Positions 8,585-17,078 are shown, counted from the stretch's first letter. The stretch: 64,000 bases of DNA from Simiduia aestuariiviva (GCF_014192475.1 NZ_JACHXZ010000003.1:248001-312000), one strand, 5' to 3'. The notes: generated from the letters alone by a model not told the origin. Program-made: numbers and translations.

Positions 8585-9445
8585 ATGGAAACTTCCGCAC
8601 GCGGTTCCGACTATCAAATTTACCGACAGGTGATCTCGCAGGTCATGCAGAACCAAGAGCAACTGCCCAGCCTGCCCTCCATCACCCTGCAATTACGCGC
8701 AGCGCTGCGCGATGCAAACTGCTCGCCCGCACGGCTCACGCAAATGGTGATGCAAGACCCTAGCCTTGCTGCAATGATCATGAAAACCGCCAACAGCGCG
8801 CTCTACACCCGCCCAGCACAGGCGCACACACTGAGCGATGCCATGCGCATGCTCGGTACCGAAACGCTGCACGACCTGGTCATGTTTCACAGTGTGAAAA
8901 GCTTGTTTGTGATGCGCACACCCGGGCTCAAAAAACTATTTGTACTGGGCTGGCAGCGCCAAGCGCAAAAAACCGCTGTGTGTATTTTGCTCACGCACCT
9001 CACCCACTTTAAACCCGCCTACTTACCCGTAACCGCCTGCTTTTTAGGTGAACTGGGTTCACTGGCAGTTCTCTCAGCCTTCAAAGACCAAGCACAAGTA
9101 CCCAATGTGACCGACTACATTGCCCTGTGTAAAGAATTTAACAAACCCCTAGCCACCGTGCTCATGCGCAAATGGCAACTCGACACACTCTACATCGACA
9201 TTACTCGTCAAACCGGCGACTGGACTCTCAATACCGGGCCCGTGCTCACACCGCAAGATTTAGTGCACCTAGCGCTCTACCACGCGCTGTCACTGTTTAG
9301 CAAAGTCGACGACCTACCGCCCCTCACCGCCATGCAAGCCTACGAGAAATTGCCCGACGCCTTAAAACCACTCGATAAAAAGGGCTTGCTCGCCTGTGTC
9401 AGTGAACGCGAAAATGCGATTCGCGAGTACCTTGGGCAGGTTTAG
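8585..9445 (+). CDS. HDOD-domain protein (second of a tandem pair)
   Basis: A 286-residue paralogue of the preceding gene. It retains the same blocks: 'EQLPSLPSITLQLRAAL', 'QDPSLAAMIMKTANSALY', 'FHSVKSLFVM' and a conserved 'GWQRQAQKTAVCILLTHLTHF'. Similarity runs along the full length, indicating duplication rather than shared domains only. No effector domain is fused. The two may form a heterodimer or respond to different partners; that is inference. The start ATG is close behind the previous stop. Confidence 0.85.
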   Translation: METSARGSDYQIYRQVISQVMQNQEQLPSLPSITLQLRAALRDANCSPARLTQMVMQDPSLAAMIMKTANSALYTRPAQAHTLSDAMRMLGTETLHDLVMFHSVKSLFVMRTPGLKKLFVLGWQRQAQKTAVCILLTHLTHFKPAYLPVTACFLGELGSLAVLSAFKDQAQVPNVTDYIALCKEFNKPLATVLMRKWQLDTLYIDITRQTGDWTLNTGPVLTPQDLVHLALYHALSLFSKVDDLPPLTAMQAYEKLPDALKPLDKKGLLACVSERENAIREYLGQV

Positions 9446-10257
9446 TTGGGAAGCATGCAAAGGGAGTGATGGGAATATCCTGAAACGTAGATGCACAAAC
9501 ATTGACTGAAACAAGTGTGTGAATCATTGGGATATCGTCGCAGCCCAGGGCTTACGCAAGCAAAACTTCTTAGCTGACTTGAGGCCCTAATTGCAAACTC
9601 ATGCTCGTCACTGTAATCGAAAAGCTTTACGGTGGTTCGAATCACGTTTTTTTGGCATTAGATCCAGAAAACATCCAATCTTTCCAAACAGCGCTACCAA
9701 GACAACCGCCAGAATGAGCCTTCTACTATGGTTGCTACTCTTTACATTGTGTCACACTACAGTGGGTGTTTTTAATCTCGCCGACACTAGCAAGGGCGAC
9801 ATTTCATTTTTTATTGAAAAAGTAGAGAGTTTGGCTGATTTATTTTTAATTCATTTAACTAGCCTATTTTCGTGTGCAAGTCCCTGTTTATGCTCAGCAT
9901 TATATTAGCAGCCCACTTTGACCGTGCTGTAAGTCAGACGCTTTAATCTGACAGATCACGAAATATTTCACCCAATTGACCCAATTAAGCGCATAGTGGC
10001 CTCTTCTCCTCACGCCTGAGGTCAAGCGCAAGGCGTAACCGTTTGCAGTAAGTATCCCAGTACTCGTCGTAAAACGTAGTTTGTCAGCTCCTCCGATGGA
10101 TATATGACGCAGTGTTTAACCCGCTGAACCGTCAAGTGAATCCCAGCTCAAGTTGTAGTAACAAAATCGAAGAGTAAAGCGCACACCATAAGTATTTTCT
10201 TATACGTGCTGACGGCCGCCTCTATGTTTATCTGTGGCCCTACTAATTGGATAAAAA
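9446..10257. other. 812-bp intergenic stretch with no convincing gene
   Basis: I see no conserved coding signal, tRNA or transposase remnant. An open frame at 9591-9908 (+) has a hydrophobic middle but lacks a good ribosome site and resembles nothing I recognise. The last 100 bp probably carry the promoter of the ice-binding lipoprotein gene. Confidence 0.5.
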
Positions 10258-11745
10258 ATGAATATTACCAAACAAACCATCAGTCGATTTTTATGGCTGA
10301 GTACATTTCTGTTGCTCACCGCTTTAGCCGGCTGTAGTAAAAACGATAGCAGATCTAGCCAACCTGTACCCACACCATCGCCGGCCCCTGATCCCGTGGT
10401 GCTGACACCACCTACGGTAGTGTCTAGCTTTCCCATCGACGCGTCTATTGGTGTAGCAATTAATTCCACCGTCACTGCCACTTTTAGCGAAGCCGTTGAC
10501 GCTGCTACAGTGACTGCCTCTAGCTTTACCGTAACCGGCGCTGCACAAGCCGCGGTGGTGGGTACTGTGACGTTAAACAGCGCTGGTAATGTGGCAACTT
10601 TTGTTCCCGGTAGCAACTTTGGTGCGACAACGGCTTATACCGCCACCATTACTACAGCGGTAACAAATATCGAGGGCACGGCACTTGCTGCTGACTTCGT
10701 GTGGACCTTTACTACGTCAGCGACAGCTGATACCACAGCGCCCACGGTTGATTCGACTGATCCACTCGATGGCGCGACAGCTTTTGCACTAAACCGCAGC
10801 GTCAGTGCGAACTTTAGCGAGGAGTTAAATCCAGATACTGTTAATGGGACTAGTTTCAGTCTGAGCGATGGCACAAACGCAGTCGATGGCATAGTAACTT
10901 ACAGTAACAAGACTGCAACTTTTAATCCTGATACTGACTTGCTCGCGAGTACGATTTATACCGCAACGTTATCCACTGCGATTGCTGATTTAGCGTCGCC
11001 AGCCAATACCCTGGCAACAGTGGTTTGGAGTTTTACAACTGGTGAGTCTGCAGCACAAGGTCCTGCGGCCGTTAACCTGCGTACCGCTGGTAATTTTGTG
11101 ATTCTCACCAAAACCGGCATTACCAACGTACACACATCGGCCATTACCGGCAACATAGGTGCCAGCCCGATCACCGCTGCGGCGATGGACAATGTGTTTT
11201 GTAGCGAAATTGTTGGCACCATTTATGGCTCTGACGCTGGTTATACTGGCAGTGGCGCAATCACTTGTTTTGCTGGCGCAGCGCCAGACAATACTTTAGT
11301 GGCTAACGCTGTTCTCGACATGGGCACTGCTTATACCGATGCTGCGGGTCGTACCACCCCTGACTTTACCGAACTGCACGCGGGTGATATCAGTGGTCAA
11401 ACACTGGCGCCTGGTTTGTACAAGTGGGGCACGGGTGTGCTGATCTCTACCGATGTAACCCTGTCTGGCGGTGCAAATGACGTTTGGATTTTCCAAGTGG
11501 CCGGTGATATCACTCAGGCCGACGGCAGCAGTATTGTGCTTGCCGGTGGTGCCTTGGCGAAAAATATCTTCTGGCAAGTAGGTGGCGGCACTGGTGTTGC
11601 GATAGGAACAACCGCACATTTCGCGGGCATTATTCTCGCTGAGAAAGGCATTACCGTGAATACTGGCGCTTCAGTAGATGGCCGCTTGCTTTCTCAAACT
11701 GCGGTTACTCTAGACCAAAATGCGGTGACTCAACCAGCTCCATAG
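10258..11745 (+). CDS. Lipoprotein with Ig-like (Big_5) repeats and a DUF3494 ice-binding domain
   Basis: A 495-residue secreted or surface lipoprotein. The signal peptide ends in a lipobox 'LTALAGCS'. Two SbsA-like Ig domains of about 100 residues follow (roughly 50-155 and 158-260), each closing with 'VWTFTT' or 'VWSFTT'. The C-terminal 230 residues match the DUF3494 ice-binding fold, with 'VNLRTAGNFVILTKTGITNV', 'GDISGQTLAPGLYKWG', 'GANDVWIFQVAGD' and 'KNIFWQVGGG'. Ice-binding or ice-adhesion is family knowledge; many members are secreted, and a lipid anchor with Ig spacers suggests display at the cell surface. A T-tailed hairpin follows at 11776. Confidence 0.88.
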   Translation: MNITKQTISRFLWLSTFLLLTALAGCSKNDSRSSQPVPTPSPAPDPVVLTPPTVVSSFPIDASIGVAINSTVTATFSEAVDAATVTASSFTVTGAAQAAVVGTVTLNSAGNVATFVPGSNFGATTAYTATITTAVTNIEGTALAADFVWTFTTSATADTTAPTVDSTDPLDGATAFALNRSVSANFSEELNPDTVNGTSFSLSDGTNAVDGIVTYSNKTATFNPDTDLLASTIYTATLSTAIADLASPANTLATVVWSFTTGESAAQGPAAVNLRTAGNFVILTKTGITNVHTSAITGNIGASPITAAAMDNVFCSEIVGTIYGSDAGYTGSGAITCFAGAAPDNTLVANAVLDMGTAYTDAAGRTTPDFTELHAGDISGQTLAPGLYKWGTGVLISTDVTLSGGANDVWIFQVAGDITQADGSSIVLAGGALAKNIFWQVGGGTGVAIGTTAHFAGIILAEKGITVNTGASVDGRLLSQTAVTLDQNAVTQPAP

Positions 11746-11775
11746 AAATACGTAATATACTAAAAATACACTTTT

Positions 11776-11799
11776 AGGGCCCCATTAGGGCCCTTTTTT
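11776..11799 (+). terminator. Rho-independent terminator after the ice-binding gene
   Basis: AGGGCC-ccatta-GGGCCCT stem followed by TTTTTT. Confidence 0.85.
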
Positions 11800-11811
11800 G
11801 TGGCTAAATAT

Positions 11812-11902
11812 CGACGCTACAGTGGATGTTCTCTTTATTTTGCGTTTATTAATCTGCGTCGACGCTATAGTGGATGTCCTCTTTATTTACTTTATTTTGC
11901 GT
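11812..11902. repeat. Imperfect direct repeat between two convergent genes
   Basis: Two copies share CGACGCTA(C/T)AGTGGATGT followed by CTCTTTATTT and TTTTGCGT: copy 1 at 11812-11845 and copy 2 at 11860-11902, the second with a short internal insertion. A third, weaker echo (AATAGAGTGGGCGT) starts near 11907. No gene function is evident. Confidence 0.6.
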
Positions 11903-11952
11903 CGGCAATAGAGTGGGCGTACTTTCTATCTCTCCTCTTTATCACTTTATTT

Positions 11953-13692
11953 TTAATGTGCCGCTGCCACCCCATCGCGCCGGGAGTCTGAACCAGCGAT
12001 ATAACCTTTGGAAGATTTCATAACGCCCTGTCCACCACCAAATACTAGCCCAGGGTTATTGCCGTGAAAAAAACCCTGTACAGTAGCCATTACTGGGTTT
12101 TGAGGTGCATGTCCGAGTGCATAAAGCTCGTCCACCGTACTTTTCGGAATACCTTGTTCAAAGCTCACTCTATTTCCTTCCCAATGCCGAAACCTCGGCG
12201 CGTCAATAGCTTCCTGCACATCCATCCCGAACACCACCATATTCAAAAACATCTGAACATGTGCTTGAGGCTGTTGCGGGCCGCCGACAATACCAAAACT
12301 CAACCAAGGCTGTTGCTTTCCTTGAGCGTCTGCTTTGGTGACAAAACCGGGAATGATAGTATGAAAAGGTTTTCTGCCAGGGGCCACAGTGTTAGCCCTG
12401 CCTGTTTGCATAGAAAGACCAACCCCGCGATTTTGTAACGCAAATCCAGTCCCGGGAACAACAACTCCTGAACCAAAAGGTCCTGCGATACTGTTAATTA
12501 AAGACACCATATTGCCGTCTTTATCCGCCACACTTAAATAAGTGGTGTCACTAGCGCTTAATGACGCGTCTGGATTAGCTCGCTGCATAGCGTGATCGGG
12601 ATTTATCAAAGCGCGCCGCTTGGCGATAACCGTGTCGCTTAGCAACTGTTCAGCTTCTATCTGCATGAGCTCAGGGTCACCGACAAAATACTCGAGGTCA
12701 GCATAAGCCAATTTTTTAGCTTCAATAAGATGATGTAAATAGTTTGGTGAATTATGTTGCATTGCTTTTAAATCATAAGGCTCTAGGATCTTCAGCATTT
12801 CAAGCGCAGCAATCCCTTGGCCATTCGGTGGCAACTCCCACAAACGATACTCTTTGTAGGAAACCGCCATCGGTTCAACCCATTCTGCCTGATAATTAGC
12901 AAAGTCGCTCTGGGTTAAAAAACCACCGTACTGCTGCACGCTTGCAGCAATTTTCTTACCCAGTTCACCTCCATACATAACCGCTGGCCCCTGCGCGGCT
13001 ATTAGTTTCAACGTGTTAGCATAGTCTGGATTAACAAACCATTCGCCGGCAATGGGAGTCCGGCTGCCATCGATTAGGAACGTGTTTTTTGCACCAGAAT
13101 CATAATTGATTTTACTTTCAAAAAGACCCCACTCCTCCGCCGTTGTTTTCGAGATTGGAAATCCTTCTTCAGCCAACTCAATCGCCGGTGCCAGCGCTTG
13201 AGCCAGACTGATAGTTCCATAGGTTTCCAACAACTTCGCCCAACCACTAAGCGCCCCAGGCAAGGTAATAGATTGAGCGCCGTCATCTGGCACACGACTG
13301 CGTTTCGCCATTTTGTCCAGTGCCATTAGCGCACCGGCATGCCCACTGCCATTAATGCCGATCAAACGCTGCTCACGCTCCAACCAGAGCATCGCAAACA
13401 TATCGCCACCAATACCAGACATATAAGGTTCTACAACACTCAACACCGCTGCGGCGGTAACTGCAGCATCCACCGCGTTTCCACCGTTTTGCAATACGGC
13501 CAACCCTGCCTGACTGGCTAAAGGTTGGCTGGTGGCCAATACGCCATGCGGTGCATACACTGCTTTTTCTTTAAATTCAGCTGTTGGTGTACCTAAACCC
13601 GTTCGAAACGAAAGCCCCGCCACAAGCGACACAACGGCAACCACCGACACAACGGCTAGCATCCACTTGAAAAACCTAATCACTGCAGTCAT
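11953..13692 (-). CDS. ggt: Gamma-glutamyltransferase
   Basis: A 579-residue N-terminal-nucleophile hydrolase that transfers or hydrolyses the gamma-glutamyl group of glutathione in the periplasm. A hydrophobic signal/anchor spans residues about 8-27. The autoprocessing site is the Thr in 'DTTYLSVADKDGN' near residue 383, which separates large and small subunits, and 'NSIAGPFGSG' and 'PRKPFHTIIPG' complete the family signature. Length fits full-length GGT. It lies just downstream of two integron-like cassettes on the same strand, with about 100 bp between the last attC-like site and its ATG. Confidence 0.92.
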   Translation of the reverse strand: MTAVIRFFKWMLAVVSVVAVVSLVAGLSFRTGLGTPTAEFKEKAVYAPHGVLATSQPLASQAGLAVLQNGGNAVDAAVTAAAVLSVVEPYMSGIGGDMFAMLWLEREQRLIGINGSGHAGALMALDKMAKRSRVPDDGAQSITLPGALSGWAKLLETYGTISLAQALAPAIELAEEGFPISKTTAEEWGLFESKINYDSGAKNTFLIDGSRTPIAGEWFVNPDYANTLKLIAAQGPAVMYGGELGKKIAASVQQYGGFLTQSDFANYQAEWVEPMAVSYKEYRLWELPPNGQGIAALEMLKILEPYDLKAMQHNSPNYLHHLIEAKKLAYADLEYFVGDPELMQIEAEQLLSDTVIAKRRALINPDHAMQRANPDASLSASDTTYLSVADKDGNMVSLINSIAGPFGSGVVVPGTGFALQNRGVGLSMQTGRANTVAPGRKPFHTIIPGFVTKADAQGKQQPWLSFGIVGGPQQPQAHVQMFLNMVVFGMDVQEAIDAPRFRHWEGNRVSFEQGIPKSTVDELYALGHAPQNPVMATVQGFFHGNNPGLVFGGGQGVMKSSKGYIAGSDSRRDGVAAAH

Positions 13693-13785
13693 AAACTTTC
13701 AATACACGTATATTTTTTTAAAGTTAGCACTTTAGATTCTAAAGGCGTGGAATTTTCGAAAGCTGTAAGGCTCTATTTACCTTCT

Positions 13786-13859
13786 TGCGAACGCCGCGCT
13801 CTGCGGCAAATTTGAAGCGCAGCGGAAAATTTGCCGACAGCAGCGGTTTGTTAGAGCTA
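13786..13859 (-). repeat. attC-like recombination site (downstream of the CHAT-like gene)
   Basis: Read on the minus strand it begins GCTCTAACAAACCGC and ends GCGGCGTT, the start and end pattern of chromosomal-integron attC sites. The outer arms AAC..CCGC and GCGG.GTT are imperfectly complementary with unpaired bases, and the interior holds a perfect stem CGGCAAATTT / AAATTTGCCG (13804-13813 and 13827-13836). The TAG stop of the neighbouring gene lies inside the first core, as is typical for gene cassettes. Inference is from structure; no covariance search was run. Confidence 0.7.
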
Positions 13860-14714
13860 TTGCTGGAGCACATCAACGTAGCTAACAGTAAACCGTTCTT
13901 GGTTGTGGGGATACTCATCTAGCCAAAAAAATCTTGCCTTCATTCTTTCAAAAGCAGGCTCCTGTTCATTTTTAAACCATTCTTTTGCTTGATTTCTTGC
14001 CCAGTTGACGCCATTTCGGCTCACCTCCGGCATGACCATTGCTTTAGTGACTAAATCCTCTAAGCGAGATTGTTTGGCTTTTCCAATACAATGATCCCGG
14101 TGATATTTTCTAAATGCCTTTAGAAATAGAACTTCTGCTCCAACAAAATGATAAAGTCGATTTGTTTTTTTAGCTTGCCTATTGAGTGATTCGATTGCTT
14201 TATTGCCGTTTAATGACAGGAAAAATGATTTATAGAATTCAGTAAAATCAGCTTGTAATTCTCCGGCCTTTACTTCTTGTTCGGAACCTACTATTGCATA
14301 AAATGGAGCTCGATCTAACTGAGTTGCAGTGTGAATTAAATAAGCTCCCTTGCAAGCGGCAACCACAACAAGTAAGTTCACTTCGCAAGCAAAATTAATC
14401 TGGATAAGTAAATCTCTAATTTCATTCCACTCAACAATTTCCTTATTTGCAAGGCCTAGGCCTTTCTCGCATCCATGGCACTCTAGGTGAATCAATGGAT
14501 AGTTCCTATTTTCAACTACATCTTTATAAATAGTTTCCAGACAATACAGAAACTCGTCTTTCGAGTTTGGCTGTTCAAGTGAAACAATTAATTCTGGTTG
14601 CTCCTTTTTGATGCTTGGAAATAGGCCTTCATAGAGGTGTAATCCAGTTTTCAATTCTCCATCAGATAAGGACTCAATTATCCAGAGTTTGTTAAATATA
14701 TTTCTCGATTTCAT
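13857..14714 (-). CDS. CHAT/caspase-like protease encoded as an integron cassette
   Basis: A 285-residue soluble protein with a caspase-fold arrangement: 'PLIHLECHG' supplies a candidate catalytic His80, and the strand 'NLLVVVAACKGAYL' supplies Cys121 some 40 residues later. These are followed by 'FYAIVGSEQEV' and a helix ending 'KAIESLNRQAK', the order seen in CHAT peptidases. Overall similarity is weak, so this is a fold-level call. The gene is AT-richer than its surroundings, starts just after one attC-like site and ends with its stop inside another. CHAT proteases occur in gasdermin and CRISPR-associated immunity, so a defence role is plausible. No gasdermin or repeat partner is visible next to it. 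Confidence 0.6.
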   Translation of the reverse strand: MKSRNIFNKLWIIESLSDGELKTGLHLYEGLFPSIKKEQPELIVSLEQPNSKDEFLYCLETIYKDVVENRNYPLIHLECHGCEKGLGLANKEIVEWNEIRDLLIQINFACEVNLLVVVAACKGAYLIHTATQLDRAPFYAIVGSEQEVKAGELQADFTEFYKSFFLSLNGNKAIESLNRQAKKTNRLYHFVGAEVLFLKAFRKYHRDHCIGKAKQSRLEDLVTKAMVMPEVSRNGVNWARNQAKEWFKNEQEPAFERMKARFFWLDEYPHNQERFTVSYVDVLQQ

Positions 14715-14724
14715 CTGGTTTTAG

Positions 14725-14806
14725 GCCCTAACGCCAGCCGTAACCGGCATATATGTAGTGAGCAGCGCGAACGAAATATACGTCCGCGTTGACGGCCTTG
14801 CTAGCC
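14725..14806 (-). repeat. attC-like recombination site between the two cassettes
   Basis: On the minus strand it runs from GGCTAGCAAGGCC to GGCGTTAGGGC, about 82 bp. The arms GCCGTcAACgCGG..TATAT and ATATATGCCGGTTACGGC pair imperfectly, leaving the extrahelical bases expected of attC sites. The TAG stop of the upstream gene lies in the first core, and the ATG of the CHAT-like gene follows the second core within about 20 bp. Confidence 0.72.
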
Positions 14807-15436
14807 ATAAATGCTCTTGCGATGAAGATGCGATAGCAGCAAGACCTCTCCTTCTTCACGCGAATCGGCAAGATTTTGTGACAAATCATCATCAAGATTA
14901 TCGGATGGGTAAAGCTGTCGCTGTGCCTCAATGATCTGCGGCGAATCTGGAAAGTACGTATTGGAGAAGTCTTGAAGCAGGTCTAAATAAGCGTTGACGC
15001 GTTCTATCGATTCGGCAAGAGACCGACCAAAAGGCAAAAAACCCTCGTAGATTTTTGATCCTACCAAGACACGAAGGTCAAGCTTAGCTGACTCATAGCG
15101 TTTTAATTCCTCTGCGAATTTTTCGATTTTTGCCTTATAACCTTCTGCTTCGGATAGACGCCACCTTTCACTTTCTGTGGTGTGCTCGATTTCTTCATCT
15201 GTGAATTGACGCTTGTCGTAAGCCCAAAGGGGTTGCCGGAGTGTGCGGGCGGCCCTACAGACTAGATGACTTTCTTTCACGAGCTTTCTTGCCGCTGCGT
15301 AGACTTCCTTTCCAACCAAATCCCTCTTCCAAGCCCTCACCCCGTAAACGCCAACGAAGATCGTCACGATTGCAGCCAACCCCAGCAGGGCATCTTTGAG
15401 CAATGCAATCCATTCCTTGAGTTCTGGATCCGGCAA
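14801..15436 (-). CDS. Membrane-anchored coiled-coil protein of unknown function, integron cassette
   Basis: A 211-residue protein that I do not recognise. One N-terminal transmembrane helix (about residues 12-30, 'ALLGLAAIVTIFVGVYGV') is followed by a basic 'RAWKRD' and a charged, mostly helical cytoplasmic domain. The start is TTG, preceded by a good AGAGGA site. The stop codon lies inside the attC-like site that separates it from the CHAT-like gene. The topology resembles small membrane effectors or sensors in defence modules, but no diagnostic motif supports that. It could equally be a stand-alone cassette unrelated to its neighbour. Confidence 0.65.
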   Translation of the reverse strand: MPDPELKEWIALLKDALLGLAAIVTIFVGVYGVRAWKRDLVGKEVYAAARKLVKESHLVCRAARTLRQPLWAYDKRQFTDEEIEHTTESERWRLSEAEGYKAKIEKFAEELKRYESAKLDLRVLVGSKIYEGFLPFGRSLAESIERVNAYLDLLQDFSNTYFPDSPQIIEAQRQLYPSDNLDDDLSQNLADSREEGEVLLLSHLHRKSIYG

Positions 15437-15452
15437 GATTTTTTCCTCTTTT

Positions 15453-15459
15453 GGCTAAC
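15453..15459 (-). other. Candidate cassette boundary (core site)
   Basis: GTTAGCC on the minus strand precedes the TTG-start gene by about 17 bp and resembles the conserved recombination core (GTTRRRY-like) at the start of a cassette. I see no attI site or integrase beside it. Confidence 0.4.
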
Positions 15460-15503
15460 AGTCTTATTAAACAGCGAGTCTATATCTGTCTCGCTGGCCA
15501 TAT

Positions 15504-15677
15504 CTAGACATGCCAGTGCCTACGTCTAGACATGCCCCCCTTTCAAACCTGAATAATGCCACATCTAGACTAGGTCTTGTCTATATCTAGCCGAAGGCAA
15601 GTCTATATCTAGCCACTCAGACTTTCGTTGAGTACACACCTAGGCATACCCATATCTAGGCATGTCTAAATATAGAC
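15504..15677. repeat. CTAG-rich short-motif array
   Basis: Eight CTAG tetramers lie within 156 bp (15504 to 15659), embedded in recurring motifs such as TCTAGACATGCC (15503 and 15525), two copies of GTCTATATCTAGCC (15579 and 15601) and CATATCTAGG (15651), closed by the palindrome GTCTA-AATA-TAGAC (15664-15677). It lies in a 442-bp non-coding gap between the CoA-transferase stop and the first cassette gene. Function unknown; regulator binding or a remnant of a mobile boundary are possible. Confidence 0.65.
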
Positions 15678-15878
15678 CCGCTGTGTATTTTTCAGTCGAT
15701 CTTTTTGGATAGCCGCACAGCAAATTTGAAAGCGTTATTGCTAGGGAGCCAGCATCGAAACAGCTATTGCACTGAGCAATTGTTGCTAGGTTAATGGCTG
15801 CACTAAAACCGTGTGAGTTTTAGCGAGATAGGGGCTATTCGCAGCGTGAGTTAAGCAACCTCACTTTAGGCAGCCGTT

Positions 15879-17078
15879 TCACAGTGACGTTACGCCAGCC
15901 CGCGACAGCTCTGCAATCTCATCCGCAGACAACCCCAACAGCTCCGCCAACACTTCCTGGTTGTGACTGCCCACTGCCCCACCCGGCCATTCGGTAGCAC
16001 CCGGCGTGCCGGTGAGCTTGGGCATGAGTGCGGGAATATCCAGGGGCTTGCCGTTGATTTCGACGCGCTCGAATAATCCGCGCGCTTGAAAGTGGGGGTC
16101 GGTCATTTGATCGGCGACATTGTAGATAGGGCCCACCGGTACGCGCTCGGCTTCGAGATGCGCGATTACCGCATCGCTATCGCGATCTAAACACCACTTG
16201 GCGATGGCGTTGTCGATGGCCACTTGGTGTTCGACGCGGCCGGCATTGTCGGCCATGCGCGGGTCATGTGCCATGTCGGCGCGGTCGATGGCGGTCATTA
16301 AGCGTTTGAAAATGGAATCGCCGTTGCCGCCGATAACCACAAATTTGCCGTTGCCACAGCGGTAGGTGTTGGTGGGCACAATGCCGGTGACGGTGGTGCC
16401 CGAGGCCTCGCGCACCAAGCCGGCGCCGGAAAACTCGGGCACTACGCCCTCCATTAAATTGAACATGGATTCCACCAGTGACACATCCACCACCTGCCCC
16501 GCTTGGTCGCCATTGCGTTGCGCCAACAGCGCTAGCGCAATACCGAGCGCGGCGTGGATGCCGGCGATGGTGTCACCAATGGATAAGTTGGGGCGCACCG
16601 GTGCTTCGCCAGGAAAGCCATTGAGGTGACGAAAGCCACTCATGCCCTCGCACACCGAGGCAAAGCCAGGTTTGTGCGCGTAGGGGCCGGTTTGACCAAA
16701 GCCCGAGATGCGCGCATACACCAGCTTGGGGTTGCAGCTTGTAAACTGCTCGGGTCCCAAGCCCCACTGCTCCATCACGCCCGGTCGAAAGTTTTCTATC
16801 AACACATCGGCGCTATCGATGAGCTTGGCGGCCAAGGCTTGGCCCTGCACCTGCCGTAAATCTAAGGTCACGGATTTTTTATTACGACCCAGCGAGCGCC
16901 ACCAATACGAGGTGCCAGTGTCATCGAGCTGGCGCCAATTGCGCAGCGGATCACCACCGCCCGGCGCTTCAATTTTAATAACCTCGGCGCCGAAGTAGCC
17001 GAGCAGGCATCCGGTAAACGGGCCCGCCAGCAGCTGGCCCATTTCAATGACGCGAATTCCTGCGAGCGGCTTGGTCAC
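15879..17078 (-). CDS. CaiB/BaiF family III CoA-transferase
   Basis: A 399-residue enzyme moving CoA between carboxylic acids. The N-terminus 'LAGIRVIEMGQLLAGPFTGCLLGYFGAEVIKIEAP' is the family signature, and the probable nucleophile is the Asp in 'LSIGDTIAGIHAALG'. I chose the GTG at 17078 because a GGGAGA ribosome site lies 5 bp upstream; the longer frame to 17153 would overlap the yqhA-like gene. The substrate acid is not predictable. It follows yqhA and the quinone oxidoreductase on the same strand, likely as an operon. Confidence 0.88.
   Translation of the reverse strand: MTKPLAGIRVIEMGQLLAGPFTGCLLGYFGAEVIKIEAPGGGDPLRNWRQLDDTGTSYWWRSLGRNKKSVTLDLRQVQGQALAAKLIDSADVLIENFRPGVMEQWGLGPEQFTSCNPKLVYARISGFGQTGPYAHKPGFASVCEGMSGFRHLNGFPGEAPVRPNLSIGDTIAGIHAALGIALALLAQRNGDQAGQVVDVSLVESMFNLMEGVVPEFSGAGLVREASGTTVTGIVPTNTYRCGNGKFVVIGGNGDSIFKRLMTAIDRADMAHDPRMADNAGRVEHQVAIDNAIAKWCLDRDSDAVIAHLEAERVPVGPIYNVADQMTDPHFQARGLFERVEINGKPLDIPALMPKLTGTPGATEWPGGAVGSHNQEVLAELLGLSADEIAELSRAGVTSL

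Noticed and set aside
9591-9908. 105-codon frame in the 9.4-10.2 kb gap
   Set aside because: No recognisable family, no good ribosome site, frequent Ser/Cys/Leu without a signal cleavage pattern.
15504-15677. MetJ or TrpR operator array
   Set aside because: GTCTAGAC and CTAG parts fit only loosely, and no methionine or tryptophan gene is nearby; kept as a repeat of unknown role.
15803-15823. Terminator after the CoA-transferase (CTAAAAC/GTTTTAG stem)
   Set aside because: No T run follows on the minus strand, where transcription would end.
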